35,532 nt of DNA from Treponema sp. (GCA_031258265.1 JAIRNB010000174.1:1-35532), one strand, 5' to 3'; positions 1 through 6,976 are shown, counted from the stretch's first letter. Translations and numbers: made by a program. The notes: generated by a model from the sequence alone, not told the origin.

Positions 1-2
1 AT

Positions 3-104
3 TTTGACTATACTAAATGGCAAAGGAATTTATGGAAAGATAAAACAATTGATGAAATATACAATATGGCAAAAGAGTTTGAAGAAAGAAAAAATAAAAA
101 TTAG
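3..104 (+). CDS. C-terminal fragment of an unidentified AT-rich gene
   Basis: An open frame enters from the left edge and stops at TAG 102-104, leaving 33 residues that end in KEFEERKNKN. The fragment is rich in Lys, Asn, Ile and Glu. Base composition is strongly AT-rich, unlike every other gene in the window, which suggests a recently acquired gene. The start lies outside the window. I do not recognise the family; the residues read like a soluble helical C-terminus, but two other frames cannot be excluded over such a short stretch. Confidence 0.45.
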   Translation, partial: FDYTKWQRNLWKDKTIDEIYNMAKEFEERKNKN

Positions 105-303
105 TATAAACATATAATGGAGTACGGGCGTACTGCACATAACAGGACTGTATGCGTTCCGCCGCCTTATTGGGCGGCTCCGGCCTTCAGTCGCCTAGGC
201 CGGCCGGCCTGCGGCCCCACTTTCACTTTTATATTGCCGCGCGGCGGCTTCGATACAGCCGGAACGATAGACACGTTAGAGGAAAAGTCCTTACAATTTG
301 CCT
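105..303. other. Intergenic region with GC-rich inverted repeats
   Basis: No convincing gene. The composition switches abruptly from AT-rich to GC-rich near 120. Several inverted repeats are visible: AGTACG/CGTACT around 121-134, GCCGCC/GGGCGGC around 159-177, and CCGGCCT/AGGCCGG around 180-203. These resemble the palindromic filler elsewhere in the window but I could not align them to repeat families A or B. No clear promoter was found for the downstream oxidoreductase. Confidence 0.4.
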
Positions 304-1332
304 ATGAATACGAAACTAAAGATGGCGATTGTGGGCGCCGGGATCTGGGGGGAAAACCATGCCAGGATATACCGGGCCCACCCCTTTTGCGAGGTAGTGG
401 CGGTCTGTGACCGGGACAGGACTAAGGCGGAGGCCCTGGCCGCGAAGATAGGTATTGACCGGTATTACGATGACTACCGGGAGATGTTCAAAACCAGCGG
501 CTGCGATGCCGTGGCCATCGTAACCCCCGATTTTGCCCACGCGGAGGCGGCTATCTCCGCCGCGGAACATAAAAAGCATATTCTGGTGGAAAAGCCCCTG
601 GCCACCACCAGGGAAGAAGTGTCCGCCATGCGGGAGGCCTTTGAAAAAAACAAGGTCCGGGTAATGGTAGACCTCCACAACCGCTGGAGTCCCCCCTTCA
701 ATGTGGCCTATCAAAGCCTGGAACAGGGGGAGTTGGGAAAGCCCTATTCGGCATATATGCGGCTTAACGACATTAAATGGGTGGCCACGGATATGCTTCC
801 CTGGGCGGCCTCCTCATCGATTCTCTGGTTCCTGGGGAGTCACAGTGTCGATACCCTGCGCTGGTTCTTTGGCAGCGAGGTGTCGCGGGTCTATGCCGTC
901 AGCCGGAAGGGCCTGCTTGCGTCCCTGGGGGTGGATACGGTGGACAGCTATCTTTCGACGCTGGAATTTAAAAACGGCGGCATCGCCCAAATGGAAAACG
1001 GCTGGATTACCCCCAATGCCAATCCCTGCGTGAATGATATTAAATTCAACATCCTGGGGGATAGGGGAATGATAAGCCTGGATTTAAGCAGCCACAACCT
1101 TATCCAGAAATACACCGATGAAAAGGTCCAGGTCCCCGACGTGCTGGTTCAACATTCGGTTTTCGGATACCCCAGGGGTTTCGCCTTCGAGAGTATCCGG
1201 TCCTTTGTGGACTGTATGTTAAGCGGCGAGAAATTTCGCGTCTCGGTGGAAGACGCGGCCAATACCAGCTTAGTAATTCTGTCGATCATGGAATCCGCCC
1301 AAAAAAGGCAGCCGGTGGAAGTGGCGTATTAG
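304..1332 (+). CDS. Gfo/Idh/MocA-family NAD(P)-dependent oxidoreductase
   Basis: A 342-residue protein of the glucose-fructose oxidoreductase / inositol dehydrogenase family, which oxidises or reduces sugars, inositols or sugar-derived compounds in the cytoplasm. The N-terminus has the Rossmann motif GAGIWGENH for the nicotinamide cofactor; the family EKP motif is at residues 96-98; the substrate-side motif GSHSVDTLRW is at about 178-187, with His180 and Asp183 in the catalytic positions. Length is normal for the family. I chose ATG 304; TTG 298 and ATG 322 are alternatives, and the purine stretch AGAGGAAA near 278-285 is somewhat distant as a ribosome site. The exact substrate cannot be read from the sequence. 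It stands alone, facing the reverse-strand J-domain gene. Confidence 0.85.
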   Translation: MNTKLKMAIVGAGIWGENHARIYRAHPFCEVVAVCDRDRTKAEALAAKIGIDRYYDDYREMFKTSGCDAVAIVTPDFAHAEAAISAAEHKKHILVEKPLATTREEVSAMREAFEKNKVRVMVDLHNRWSPPFNVAYQSLEQGELGKPYSAYMRLNDIKWVATDMLPWAASSSILWFLGSHSVDTLRWFFGSEVSRVYAVSRKGLLASLGVDTVDSYLSTLEFKNGGIAQMENGWITPNANPCVNDIKFNILGDRGMISLDLSSHNLIQKYTDEKVQVPDVLVQHSVFGYPRGFAFESIRSFVDCMLSGEKFRVSVEDAANTSLVILSIMESAQKRQPVEVAY

Positions 1333-1400
1333 GCGGTCCCGCACTTCAAGGGTGAACGGCAACAAACAGAGTCCGTCCGCTTGCCTTTCCGCCGTGTTTC

Positions 1401-2030
1401 TTAAATCTCTTCCCCCGCCCGCCATTTTTCTATCCGGTCGTATGCGGCGTTGATCTTCGCCATTTTTTTTGTGGCCTTTTCCATGTTGCCCTGGTGGCCC
1501 GCGTGGCGGTCCGGGTGATGCAGTTTGAGAAGCCGCCGGTAGGCGGCCTTACATTCTTCCGGTCCCGCGCCAAAGGGGAGCCCCAGTTCCGCAAAGTCGG
1601 GCCGCAGTTTTTCCGGCGCTTCCCCGGAATCCCGCCGCCGGGTCCCGCCGTCACCCCAGGTCCGGCTTCCCGTTCTGCCCCGGGTCTCATCCCGGCTATC
1701 ATTCCAGGCCCGGCCGCCGGCCCCGTCTTTAGCCCAGGCCCCGCCGGAATTCCCCCAGTCTCCGCTCCGGCCCCCGGTTCCCCTATCGCTCCAGGCTCCC
1801 CCGGAATTGCTCCGGTCTCCGGTTCTACTGTCGCCCCAGTCCCCGGTCTTTGCCCGGTGATTCCGGGCCCAGGGACCAGGGCCGGGCCCTTCACCCCGGA
1901 GAAAACTCTCCAGTTCCGCCTCCGCTTCTTCTATATCCGGATCTCCTCCCCGGGGCCGGCCAAATATCCGGCTGTCCTCATCGTTCAGGTAGCTTTTGAT
2001 CACATCCCCCAGGCGGTCGAATATCCCCAT
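1401..2030 (-). CDS. J-domain protein with C-terminal J domain and Gly/Trp-rich repeat region
   Basis: A 209-residue protein. Residues 1-45 form an acidic helical start (IFDRLGDVIKSYL). Residues about 48-138 are low complexity, rich in Gly, Arg, Ser and Asp, with regularly spaced GDW/GAW/RAW/RTW units (Trp at 65, 80, 92, 99, 109, 125). Residues about 143-205 are a J domain with the HPD motif at 172-174, which in this family stimulates the ATPase of DnaK. The J domain is at the C-terminus, opposite to DnaJ, and the zinc-finger and substrate domains of DnaJ are absent, so this is a class C (type III) co-chaperone, probably with a specialised client. The ribosome site GGGAGGAG sits just upstream of the ATG, and TATACT at 2059-2054 is a plausible reverse-strand -10 box. 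The function is inferred from the J domain only. Confidence 0.8.
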   Translation of the reverse strand: MGIFDRLGDVIKSYLNDEDSRIFGRPRGGDPDIEEAEAELESFLRGEGPGPGPWARNHRAKTGDWGDSRTGDRSNSGGAWSDRGTGGRSGDWGNSGGAWAKDGAGGRAWNDSRDETRGRTGSRTWGDGGTRRRDSGEAPEKLRPDFAELGLPFGAGPEECKAAYRRLLKLHHPDRHAGHQGNMEKATKKMAKINAAYDRIEKWRAGEEI

Positions 2031-2074
2031 GGCTCCTCCCGAATCTCCCCCTTAGTATACCATTTTTTGAATTT

Positions 2075-2083
2075 TGATATAAT
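2075..2083 (+). promoter_or_regulatory. Extended -10 promoter for galM
   Basis: TGATATAAT forms an extended -10 element (TG, one base, then TATAAT at 2078-2083). No good -35 box lies 16-18 bases upstream, as is usual for extended -10 promoters. The expected start is near 2090, inside a tandem 14-base repeat. The galM reading frame begins about 155 bases further on. Confidence 0.5.
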
Positions 2084-2084
2084 G

Positions 2085-2112
2085 AAGCCGTATCAAAAAA
2101 GCCGTATCAAAA
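2085..2112 (+). repeat. Tandem 14-bp direct repeat downstream of the galM -10 box
   Basis: AAGCCGTATCAAAA occurs twice head to tail at 2085-2098 and 2099-2112. It abuts the -10 hexamer and covers the expected transcription start, a position that would suit a repressor operator. No known operator was recognised. Confidence 0.6.
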
Positions 2113-2175
2113 CCGCGGGTTTTGAAGATTCCGGTCATGCGGACCGGGAAGCCCGCGGGGCTTTGTGGATTTTTT
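2113..2175 (+). promoter_or_regulatory. Attenuator-like leader with two exclusive hairpins before galM
   Basis: CCGCGGG at 2113-2119 can pair with CCCGCGG at 2152-2158, enclosing a second stem CCGGTC/GACCGG (2131-2136 with 2142-2147). Alternatively AAGCCC at 2149-2154 pairs with GGGCTT at 2158-2163 over a GCG loop, followed after a few bases by a T run at 2170-2175. The two folds share bases and cannot coexist, which is the arrangement of a transcription attenuator. No known riboswitch class was recognised, and the gap between stem and T run weakens the terminator reading. Confidence 0.35.
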
Positions 2176-2244
2176 GCGTGGAGGGCGCCGCCGTATGGAG
2201 GGCGCAAAGCGAGCCGTTCCGGCTTACCAATCCCTGGAGGACAC

Positions 2245-3291
2245 ATGAAAATCAGTAAGAAAACCTTCGGAATCCTGCCCAATGGCAAGAAAGTGCGTAT
2301 CTATACCCTTCTTGCGGGGGAACTGTCGTTTTCCGTCACCGATCTGGGGGCAACCTGGACTTCCCTCATCGTGCCGTCCCGGCTGGGCCGCAAAGACGAT
2401 GTACTCCTGGGGGCCTCCTCCTTTGCCGGCTATAGCGGCAGCCCCGGCCCTCTGGCCATTACCGTAGGCCGTTTTGCCAACCGGATCGGCGGGGCCTCCT
2501 TTACCCTGGACGGTAAAACCTACCAGCTGGAGAAAAATGACGGGCCCAATTCCCTTCATGGCGGCCGGCGGGGTTATAGCCAGGTTCTCTGGAAATCGGA
2601 GGCCTACAAGGAGAAGGACGGGGTCTATGTGCGTTTTGAGTACAACAGCCCCGACGGGGACTCCGGTTTTCCGGGGAATTTACGGGCGGTAGTAACCTAC
2701 GGCCTCACCAAATCCAACGAGATCACCGCCTCCTACCGGGCCAAGGCCGATAAGCGGACCCCGGTAAACCTGACCAACCATGCCTACTTTAACCTTGCCG
2801 GGGAGGGGAAGGGCAAGATCCTGGACCACGAGCTTACCCTCCACTGTTCCTCCATCCTGGAAGTAGACGAGGGCCTTATCCCCACAGGCAAGATCCTCCC
2901 CGTGGCAGGCACGGCCTATGACTTCCGTTCCCCCAAACCCATCGGCAAGGACCTGGAAACGGCGGTCCAGGCCGGGGCCCCCGGTGGTTACGATCACTGC
3001 TACGTGGTAGACGGGGAACCCGGCAAACTCCGGCCCTGCGCGGAGATCTTCGAAGGAACCGGCGGCAGGACCCTGAAGATCCTCGCCACCCAGCCGGGGG
3101 TCCAGTTCTACACTGGCAATTTCCTAAAAGCGGCGCCGGGAAAGGCCGGCGCGATCTACAGCCAGCATGACGGCTTCTGCCTGGAAACCCAGCACTTCCC
3201 CGACTCCCCCAACAGGCCGGAGTTCCCGGACTCAATCTTCGGTCCCGGCAGGGACTACCACGAAAAGGCGGTTTTTGCCTTTAGCTGGTAG
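2245..3291 (+). CDS. galM: Aldose 1-epimerase (galactose mutarotase)
   Basis: A 348-residue cytoplasmic enzyme that interconverts alpha and beta anomers of galactose and other aldoses, feeding the Leloir pathway or general sugar uptake. Family motifs occur in order: GRFANRI, NSLHGG with His105, NLTNHAYFNL with His179, YDHCY, QPGVQFYTGN and CLETQHFPDSPN with the catalytic base Glu314. Spacing and length match the family. The frame is open upstream to 2122, but ATG 2245 is preceded by GGAGG at 2236-2240 and starts where the family normally does. No other galactose gene is adjacent. Transcription is probably from the extended -10 promoter at 2075, through a structured leader. Repeat element A begins 7 bases after the stop codon. 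Confidence 0.92.
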   Translation: MKISKKTFGILPNGKKVRIYTLLAGELSFSVTDLGATWTSLIVPSRLGRKDDVLLGASSFAGYSGSPGPLAITVGRFANRIGGASFTLDGKTYQLEKNDGPNSLHGGRRGYSQVLWKSEAYKEKDGVYVRFEYNSPDGDSGFPGNLRAVVTYGLTKSNEITASYRAKADKRTPVNLTNHAYFNLAGEGKGKILDHELTLHCSSILEVDEGLIPTGKILPVAGTAYDFRSPKPIGKDLETAVQAGAPGGYDHCYVVDGEPGKLRPCAEIFEGTGGRTLKILATQPGVQFYTGNFLKAAPGKAGAIYSQHDGFCLETQHFPDSPNRPEFPDSIFGPGRDYHEKAVFAFSW

Positions 3292-3298
3292 GTTTCTT

Positions 3299-3691
3299 GG
3301 GCGCATCCGCCCGCCTCCGGCGGGCGGACCGGGCTATCGCTGCAATTCCTCAGCCCGCCTCCGGCGGGCTTCCGGTATTTCCGCTCTATCCCTTGCGCGA
3401 GAGGCCAAGAACAAACAACCTACGGTTGCCTGTTCCGGGCTATGCGGTTCCACATTGTCCAATATACAGCCTTCGGCCGGCAGGATGCCGGCTGTGATAA
3501 ATGCATACGTTTTTGCAGCTTTTGTTCCAGCCCAAAAATGGCATGGATGCCATTTTTGGGCAGCGCAAGGGATTGGAGGGGCCCGAAGGGGCCACCGCAG
3601 TCCCGCCTGCGGCGGGACGAGGAGGCCGGAGCGGGAAGGGACCCGCGGAGCCCCGGAAAGCCCGGTTCCCGCCGTAGGCGGGAATGCGCCC
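3299..3691. repeat. Inverted hairpin-rich repeat element, family A (two head-to-head arms)
   Basis: The element begins with GGGCGCAT (3299-3306) and ends with its complement ATGCGCCC (3684-3691). Reading inward from each end, both arms show GGGCGCAT, a perfect hairpin, ACCGGGCT(A/T)T, a second hairpin, and ATCCCTTGCGC (left arm about 3299-3399, right arm about 3691-3568 on the reverse strand). The hairpin stems differ between arms while the spacers are kept. Bases 3439-3533 between the arms recur almost unchanged, in opposite orientation, at 14681-14783. A long hairpin, CCCAAAAATGGCAT with its complement, lies at about 3532-3560. No coding frame is credible here. Function unknown; it may act as an RNA structure or be a non-autonomous mobile repeat. 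Confidence 0.8.
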
Positions 3692-3842
3692 ATAGAAACT
3701 CGACATTAATTCATACTGGGTAGAAAGTTAATCCGGGCATGGAATTACCCCCTCTTTTTTTGGTTTGTCTTGAAATAAGTCCTGAATGTATATAATTTAG
3801 GGTATATCTTTGCCCGGATCGGCTAAACTTAAAGAGGAAACC
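3692..3842. other. Intergenic remainder between repeat A and atpE
   Basis: Together with the repeat this completes the gene-free stretch 3292-3842. Apart from the atpE promoter at 3770-3796 and the ribosome site AGAGGA near 3833-3838, nothing was recognised. The composition becomes more AT-rich from about 3750, as expected for a promoter region. Confidence 0.5.
3770..3796 (+). promoter_or_regulatory. Sigma-70-type promoter of the V-ATPase operon
   Basis: TTGAAA (3770-3775) and a perfect TATAAT (3791-3796) are separated by 15 bases, slightly short of the optimum. The start would be near 3803, about 40 bases before the atpE start codon. It is the best promoter match upstream of the operon. Confidence 0.55.
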
Positions 3843-4457
3843 ATGGAAATTCAGTTGCAAGAACTCATTGATAAGATAAAGAGGGACGGAATTGAGTCCG
3901 CCTCCGAAGAGGCTGCCCGCCTTAAAAATCAGGCGGAGGGGGAGGCCAGACGGATAGTGGAGGCCGCCCGGAAAGAGGCGGAGGCTATTGCCGCCGCCGC
4001 CAGGGCCGATGCTGAAAGGACGGAGAAGGCGGGGATTGCCGCGGTGGCCCAGGCTTCCCGGAACCTTATTTTGGCTTTCAAAGGGGAAATTCAGGCGGTT
4101 CTGGACCGGATTGTCGCCAGAGAGACCGCCGCCGTATATAACGGGGATGTTATCAAGGCCGCTTTGCCGGAAATTCTCAAGAATTGGGCCGCCAAGGGCA
4201 GCGATTCCCTGGATATTCTCCTGCCGGAGGCCCAGCTTGGTTCCCTGGAGGGCTTTTTTCGGGAAAAACTTGCCGGGGAACTCAAAAAAGGGGTGGAACT
4301 TAAGTCCGACCGGAATTTGGGGGCGGGTTTCCGTATTGCCAACCGGGACGGTTCCGCCTACTACGACTTTTCCGCCGGGGCGGTGGGGGATCTGCTTTCC
4401 GCCTATCTTAATCCCCGGCTGGCGGAAATCGTAAAAGCCCAGGCGAAGGAAATGTAA
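3843..4457 (+). CDS. atpE: V-type ATP synthase subunit E
   Basis: A 204-residue peripheral-stalk subunit that, in V/A-type ATPases, tethers the A3B3 head to the membrane subunit I. The first ~95 residues form a long Ala/Glu/Arg-rich coiled coil (AARLKNQAEGEARRIVEAAR...), followed by a globular C-terminal part that contacts the head. ATG 3843 has AGAGGA at the proper distance; an in-frame upstream start at 3810 has no such site. It is the first gene of the operon, 3 bases before the DUF2764 gene. No separate subunit G/H, its usual coiled-coil partner, is present nearby. Identification rests on the coiled-coil pattern plus operon position, which is the standard one in treponemes and chlamydiae. 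Confidence 0.88.
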   Translation: MEIQLQELIDKIKRDGIESASEEAARLKNQAEGEARRIVEAARKEAEAIAAAARADAERTEKAGIAAVAQASRNLILAFKGEIQAVLDRIVARETAAVYNGDVIKAALPEILKNWAAKGSDSLDILLPEAQLGSLEGFFREKLAGELKKGVELKSDRNLGAGFRIANRDGSAYYDFSAGAVGDLLSAYLNPRLAEIVKAQAKEM

Positions 4458-4460
4458 GAA

Positions 4461-5060
4461 GTGGGCGCCTACTATTACCTTGTCGCCCAGCTTCCCAGTC
4501 TTGTTTACGGCCAGGAACCGCCCATGAGTTCCGCCCGTTTCCGGGACCTTGCGCGGACGCAGTTAAGCGCGGAGGACGCCGCCCTTTTTACCCTCCTTAG
4601 CCTTGATCCCCAGCCTGAGTCTACCGCCGGCCGCCCTTCCTATGCGGAGGCCGGCGGCCCTTCGGGTTCCGGTTTTATTGACCAGTGGCGGGATTGGGAG
4701 CGGGCCCTGCGCCTGAATCTGGCCCGGCTCCGCGCTTCCAGGCTGAAACGGGAAGGGGCCGCGCCTGTGGACCCCCCTGTGGTCCCGGCGGACGCGGCAA
4801 GCGGCGCCCTGCAGGCCATGGCGGCGGCGGAAAATCCGCTGGAAGCGGAGATCCTTTTGGACAGGGCCCGCTGGAACGCCATAGAGCAGTTCCAGGGAAT
4901 ATCCGCCTTTAGCCGGAATGTTGTTTACGCATACCTTCTCAAGCTCCTTATTTTGGAACGCCATGCCTCTTTTAGAGCGGAAACAGGCTTCGCTGAATAT
5001 AAATCCCTATACGCTTCAATTTTGGAACACGCCCGGCCGGGCGCAGGAGAATCTAAATGA
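4461..5060 (+). CDS. DUF2764 family protein of the V-ATPase operon
   Basis: A 199-residue protein starting at GTG 4461, 3 bases after atpE stops, and overlapping the atpA start by ATGA (5057-5060). The opening YYYLVAQLPSL and the Pro-rich PPMSSARF segment match my recollection of DUF2764, a family that occupies the same place, between subunits E and A, in Treponema and Chlamydia V-ATPase operons. The central region (about 50-115) is Arg/Ala/Pro-rich; the C-terminus is helical. There is no membrane segment. By position and size it may supply a role filled by subunit C or F elsewhere, since neither is encoded here, but that is inference. Confidence 0.8.
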   Translation: MGAYYYLVAQLPSLVYGQEPPMSSARFRDLARTQLSAEDAALFTLLSLDPQPESTAGRPSYAEAGGPSGSGFIDQWRDWERALRLNLARLRASRLKREGAAPVDPPVVPADAASGALQAMAAAENPLEAEILLDRARWNAIEQFQGISAFSRNVVYAYLLKLLILERHASFRAETGFAEYKSLYASILEHARPGAGESK

Positions 5061-6817
5061 CTGGAACGAAAGGCAGTGTGGTAGCTGTCAACGGTAACAT
5101 GGTCAGCGTCCGCTTTGACGGCGCCGTATCCATGAACGAGGTGGGCTACGTTAAAGTTGGAGATAAACGGCTCAAGAGCGAGGTTATCCGTATCCGGGGG
5201 GATATTTCCCAGCTCCAGGTTTTTGAAATTACCAAGGGTATAACTATCGGAGACGAGGTGGAGTACACCGGGGATATGCTGGCCGTCGAAGTGGGGCCCG
5301 GCCTCTTGGGCCAGGTCTACGACGGACTCCAGAACCCCCTGCCCCAACTGGCGGAGGCGGCGGGTTACTTCCTGGAACGGGGGGTATACCTTGACGCCCT
5401 GCCTTTGGAAAAAACCTGGGACTTTAAACCCGCCGTCAAACCTGGGGACAAGGTAGAACGGGCGGACACCCTGGGAACCGTACCGGAAGGGGCCTTTTCC
5501 CACCGGATCATGGTTCCCTTTAACCTTTATGGGACTTATACGGTCTCCTCGATCAAGCCCGCCGGTGCGTACAAGGTCCGGGACCCTATCGCGGAACTCA
5601 GCGATGAAAAGGGTAACACGGTCCCCGTCTCCATGTGTTTCCGCTGGCCTGTTAAGCGGCCGGTGGACTGTTATGAGGAACGCCTTAAACCCGCCGAACC
5701 CATGGTAACCAGGGTCCGCCTTATCGACACCTTCTTCCCCGTGGCCCGGGGGGGAACCTACTGTATCCCCGGCCCCTTCGGGGCGGGAAAAACGGTTTTA
5801 CAGCAGATCACCAGCCGCCACGCGGATGTGGATATTGTGATTCTTGCGGCCTGCGGCGAGCGGGCCGGGGAAGTGGTGGAAACCCTGAAGGAATTCCCCG
5901 AACTTACCGACCCCCGGACCGGCCGTTCCCTGATGGAACGGACCGTCATCATCTGTAATACCTCTTCCATGCCCGTGGCGGCCCGGGAGGCGTCGGTCTA
6001 CACCGCGGTGACTCTGGCGGAGTATTACCGCCAGATGGGGCTCAACGTCCTTCTTCTGGCCGATTCCACCAGCCGCTGGGCCCAGGCCATGCGGGAAATG
6101 TCGGGCCGCCTGGAGGAGTTTCCCGGGGAAGAAGCCTTCCCGGCATACCTGGAATCCACGATTGCCAGCTTTTACGAGCGGGCGGGGATTGTACGGCTGC
6201 GGGACGGCAGTATCGGTTCCGTTACCATCGGCGGGACGGTCAGCCCCGCGGGGGGTAACTTTGAGGAACCGGTAACCCAGGCTACTTTGAAGGTGGTGGG
6301 GGCCTTCCACGGCCTTTCCCGGGAACGTTCCGATGCCCGTAAATTCCCCGCCATCCATCCCCTGGATTCCTGGTCAAAGTATCCGGGGATCATCAGCGCC
6401 GCCAAGGTGGCCTACGCCCATGGTTTCATGCGCCGGGGTTCCGAAGTCGAGCAGATGATGAAAGTTGTCGGCGAGGAAGGGACCAGCATTGATGACTATG
6501 TAGTGTATCTCAAGGGGGAACTTATCGACTCGGTGTACTTCCAGCAGAATTCCTTTGACGCGGTTGACGCGGCGGTAAGTCCTGAACGGCAGGCCCATGT
6601 GTTTGGTATTCTTTTGATCATCATGGCTTCCCATTTCAGCTTTCCCGATAAGAACGAAGCCCGCAGTTGGTTCAACCGGCTCCGGCAGCGTTTTTTGGAC
6701 TATAACGGTTCCGAATGGCAGGGGGAGCGGTTTAAGACCCTGGAAAAAGAGATTCGGGACGAGGTGGACGCCAAGGCCGAAGGTCAGGACCCGGCGGGCC
6801 AAAAAATTATTGCCTAG
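5057..6817 (+). CDS. atpA: V-type ATP synthase catalytic subunit A
   Basis: A 586-residue catalytic subunit of the V1/A1 head, which hydrolyses or makes ATP as three AB pairs rotate the central stalk. The Walker A motif GPFGAGKT is at about residues 239-246, followed by ACGERAGEVVE (the GER motif) and the Walker B region LLLADSTSRWAQA. The insertion typical of V/A-type A subunits precedes the P-loop, and the length matches the family. The start ATG overlaps the DUF2764 stop by four bases, implying translational coupling. It is followed by 155 bases of hairpins before atpB. Confidence 0.96.
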   Translation: MTGTKGSVVAVNGNMVSVRFDGAVSMNEVGYVKVGDKRLKSEVIRIRGDISQLQVFEITKGITIGDEVEYTGDMLAVEVGPGLLGQVYDGLQNPLPQLAEAAGYFLERGVYLDALPLEKTWDFKPAVKPGDKVERADTLGTVPEGAFSHRIMVPFNLYGTYTVSSIKPAGAYKVRDPIAELSDEKGNTVPVSMCFRWPVKRPVDCYEERLKPAEPMVTRVRLIDTFFPVARGGTYCIPGPFGAGKTVLQQITSRHADVDIVILAACGERAGEVVETLKEFPELTDPRTGRSLMERTVIICNTSSMPVAAREASVYTAVTLAEYYRQMGLNVLLLADSTSRWAQAMREMSGRLEEFPGEEAFPAYLESTIASFYERAGIVRLRDGSIGSVTIGGTVSPAGGNFEEPVTQATLKVVGAFHGLSRERSDARKFPAIHPLDSWSKYPGIISAAKVAYAHGFMRRGSEVEQMMKVVGEEGTSIDDYVVYLKGELIDSVYFQQNSFDAVDAAVSPERQAHVFGILLIIMASHFSFPDKNEARSWFNRLRQRFLDYNGSEWQGERFKTLEKEIRDEVDAKAEGQDPAGQKIIA

Positions 6818-6832
6818 CAGCCTGATGTCATT

Positions 6833-6867
6833 GTGGTTTTTGCGCCGTTTTGTGCCGCAAAAACCAC
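6833..6867 (+). terminator. 12-bp hairpin between atpA and atpB
   Basis: GTGGTTTTTGCG (6833-6844) is perfectly complementary to CGCAAAAACCAC (6856-6867) over an 11-base loop. A second hairpin, GGCGGTTT with AAACCGCC (6885-6892 with 6903-6910), follows. Neither has a T tract, so they look like RNA processing, stability or attenuation structures within the operon rather than a true terminator. Confidence 0.45.
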
Positions 6868-6929
6868 GGTTTATGGGCTGCTTTGGCGGTTTGCAAGGTA
6901 AAAAACCGCCTGAAAGACGATTTGTGGAG

Positions 6930-6957
6930 GTTTTATGCGCGAAGCGCGACAAACTGC
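6930..6957 (+). repeat. Hairpin/ATG leader repeat, copy 1 (before atpB)
   Basis: This 28-base stretch, starting GTTTTATGCGCGAAGCGC, matches 35324-35351 upstream of ftsZ at most positions. GCGC-GAA-GCGC can form a hairpin, and TTTGT (6921-6925) can pair with ACAAA (6949-6953) around it, enclosing the GGAGG and ATG of the mini-ORF. Confidence 0.5.
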
Positions 6958-6976
6958 TAGACAGGGGAAACCATGA
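6935..6976 (+). CDS. Possible 13-codon leader peptide overlapping atpB
   Basis: ATG 6935, with GGAGG four bases upstream, opens a frame of 13 codons (MREARQTARQGKP) that stops at TGA 6974-6976, overlapping the atpB start by ATGA. This geometry favours translational coupling. The first five codons resemble a five-codon frame (MRETR) in the related repeat before ftsZ, with a synonymous change in the second codon. It is too short for coding statistics, so it could equally be a by-product of the hairpin repeat. Confidence 0.3.
   Translation: MREARQTARQGKP

Noticed and set aside
117..410. 97-codon forward frame across the intergenic region
   Set aside because: It starts in the palindromic spacer and runs out of frame into the oxidoreductase, whose motifs fix the true frame.
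2122..2244. Longer GalM from an upstream in-frame start
   Set aside because: The extension falls in the structured leader and lacks a ribosome site, whereas ATG 2245 has GGAGG and the family's N-terminus.
1494..2258. Long forward frame rich in Pro/Gly opposite the J-domain gene
   Set aside because: It is the antisense shadow of a GC-rich, low-complexity gene; the reverse-strand product has a real J domain and ribosome site.
3299..3691. CRISPR array, tRNA or insertion sequence at the repeat element
   Set aside because: Repeats are not regularly spaced with unique spacers, no cloverleaf or transposase is present, and the blocks are mosaic.
3167..3723. Overlapping frames through the end of galM and the repeat element
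   Set aside because: They span hairpin repeats, lack ribosome sites and have compositions typical of read-through palindromes.
5798..6952. Long reverse-strand frames opposite atpA
   Set aside because: They are antisense shadows of a clearly identified conserved gene.
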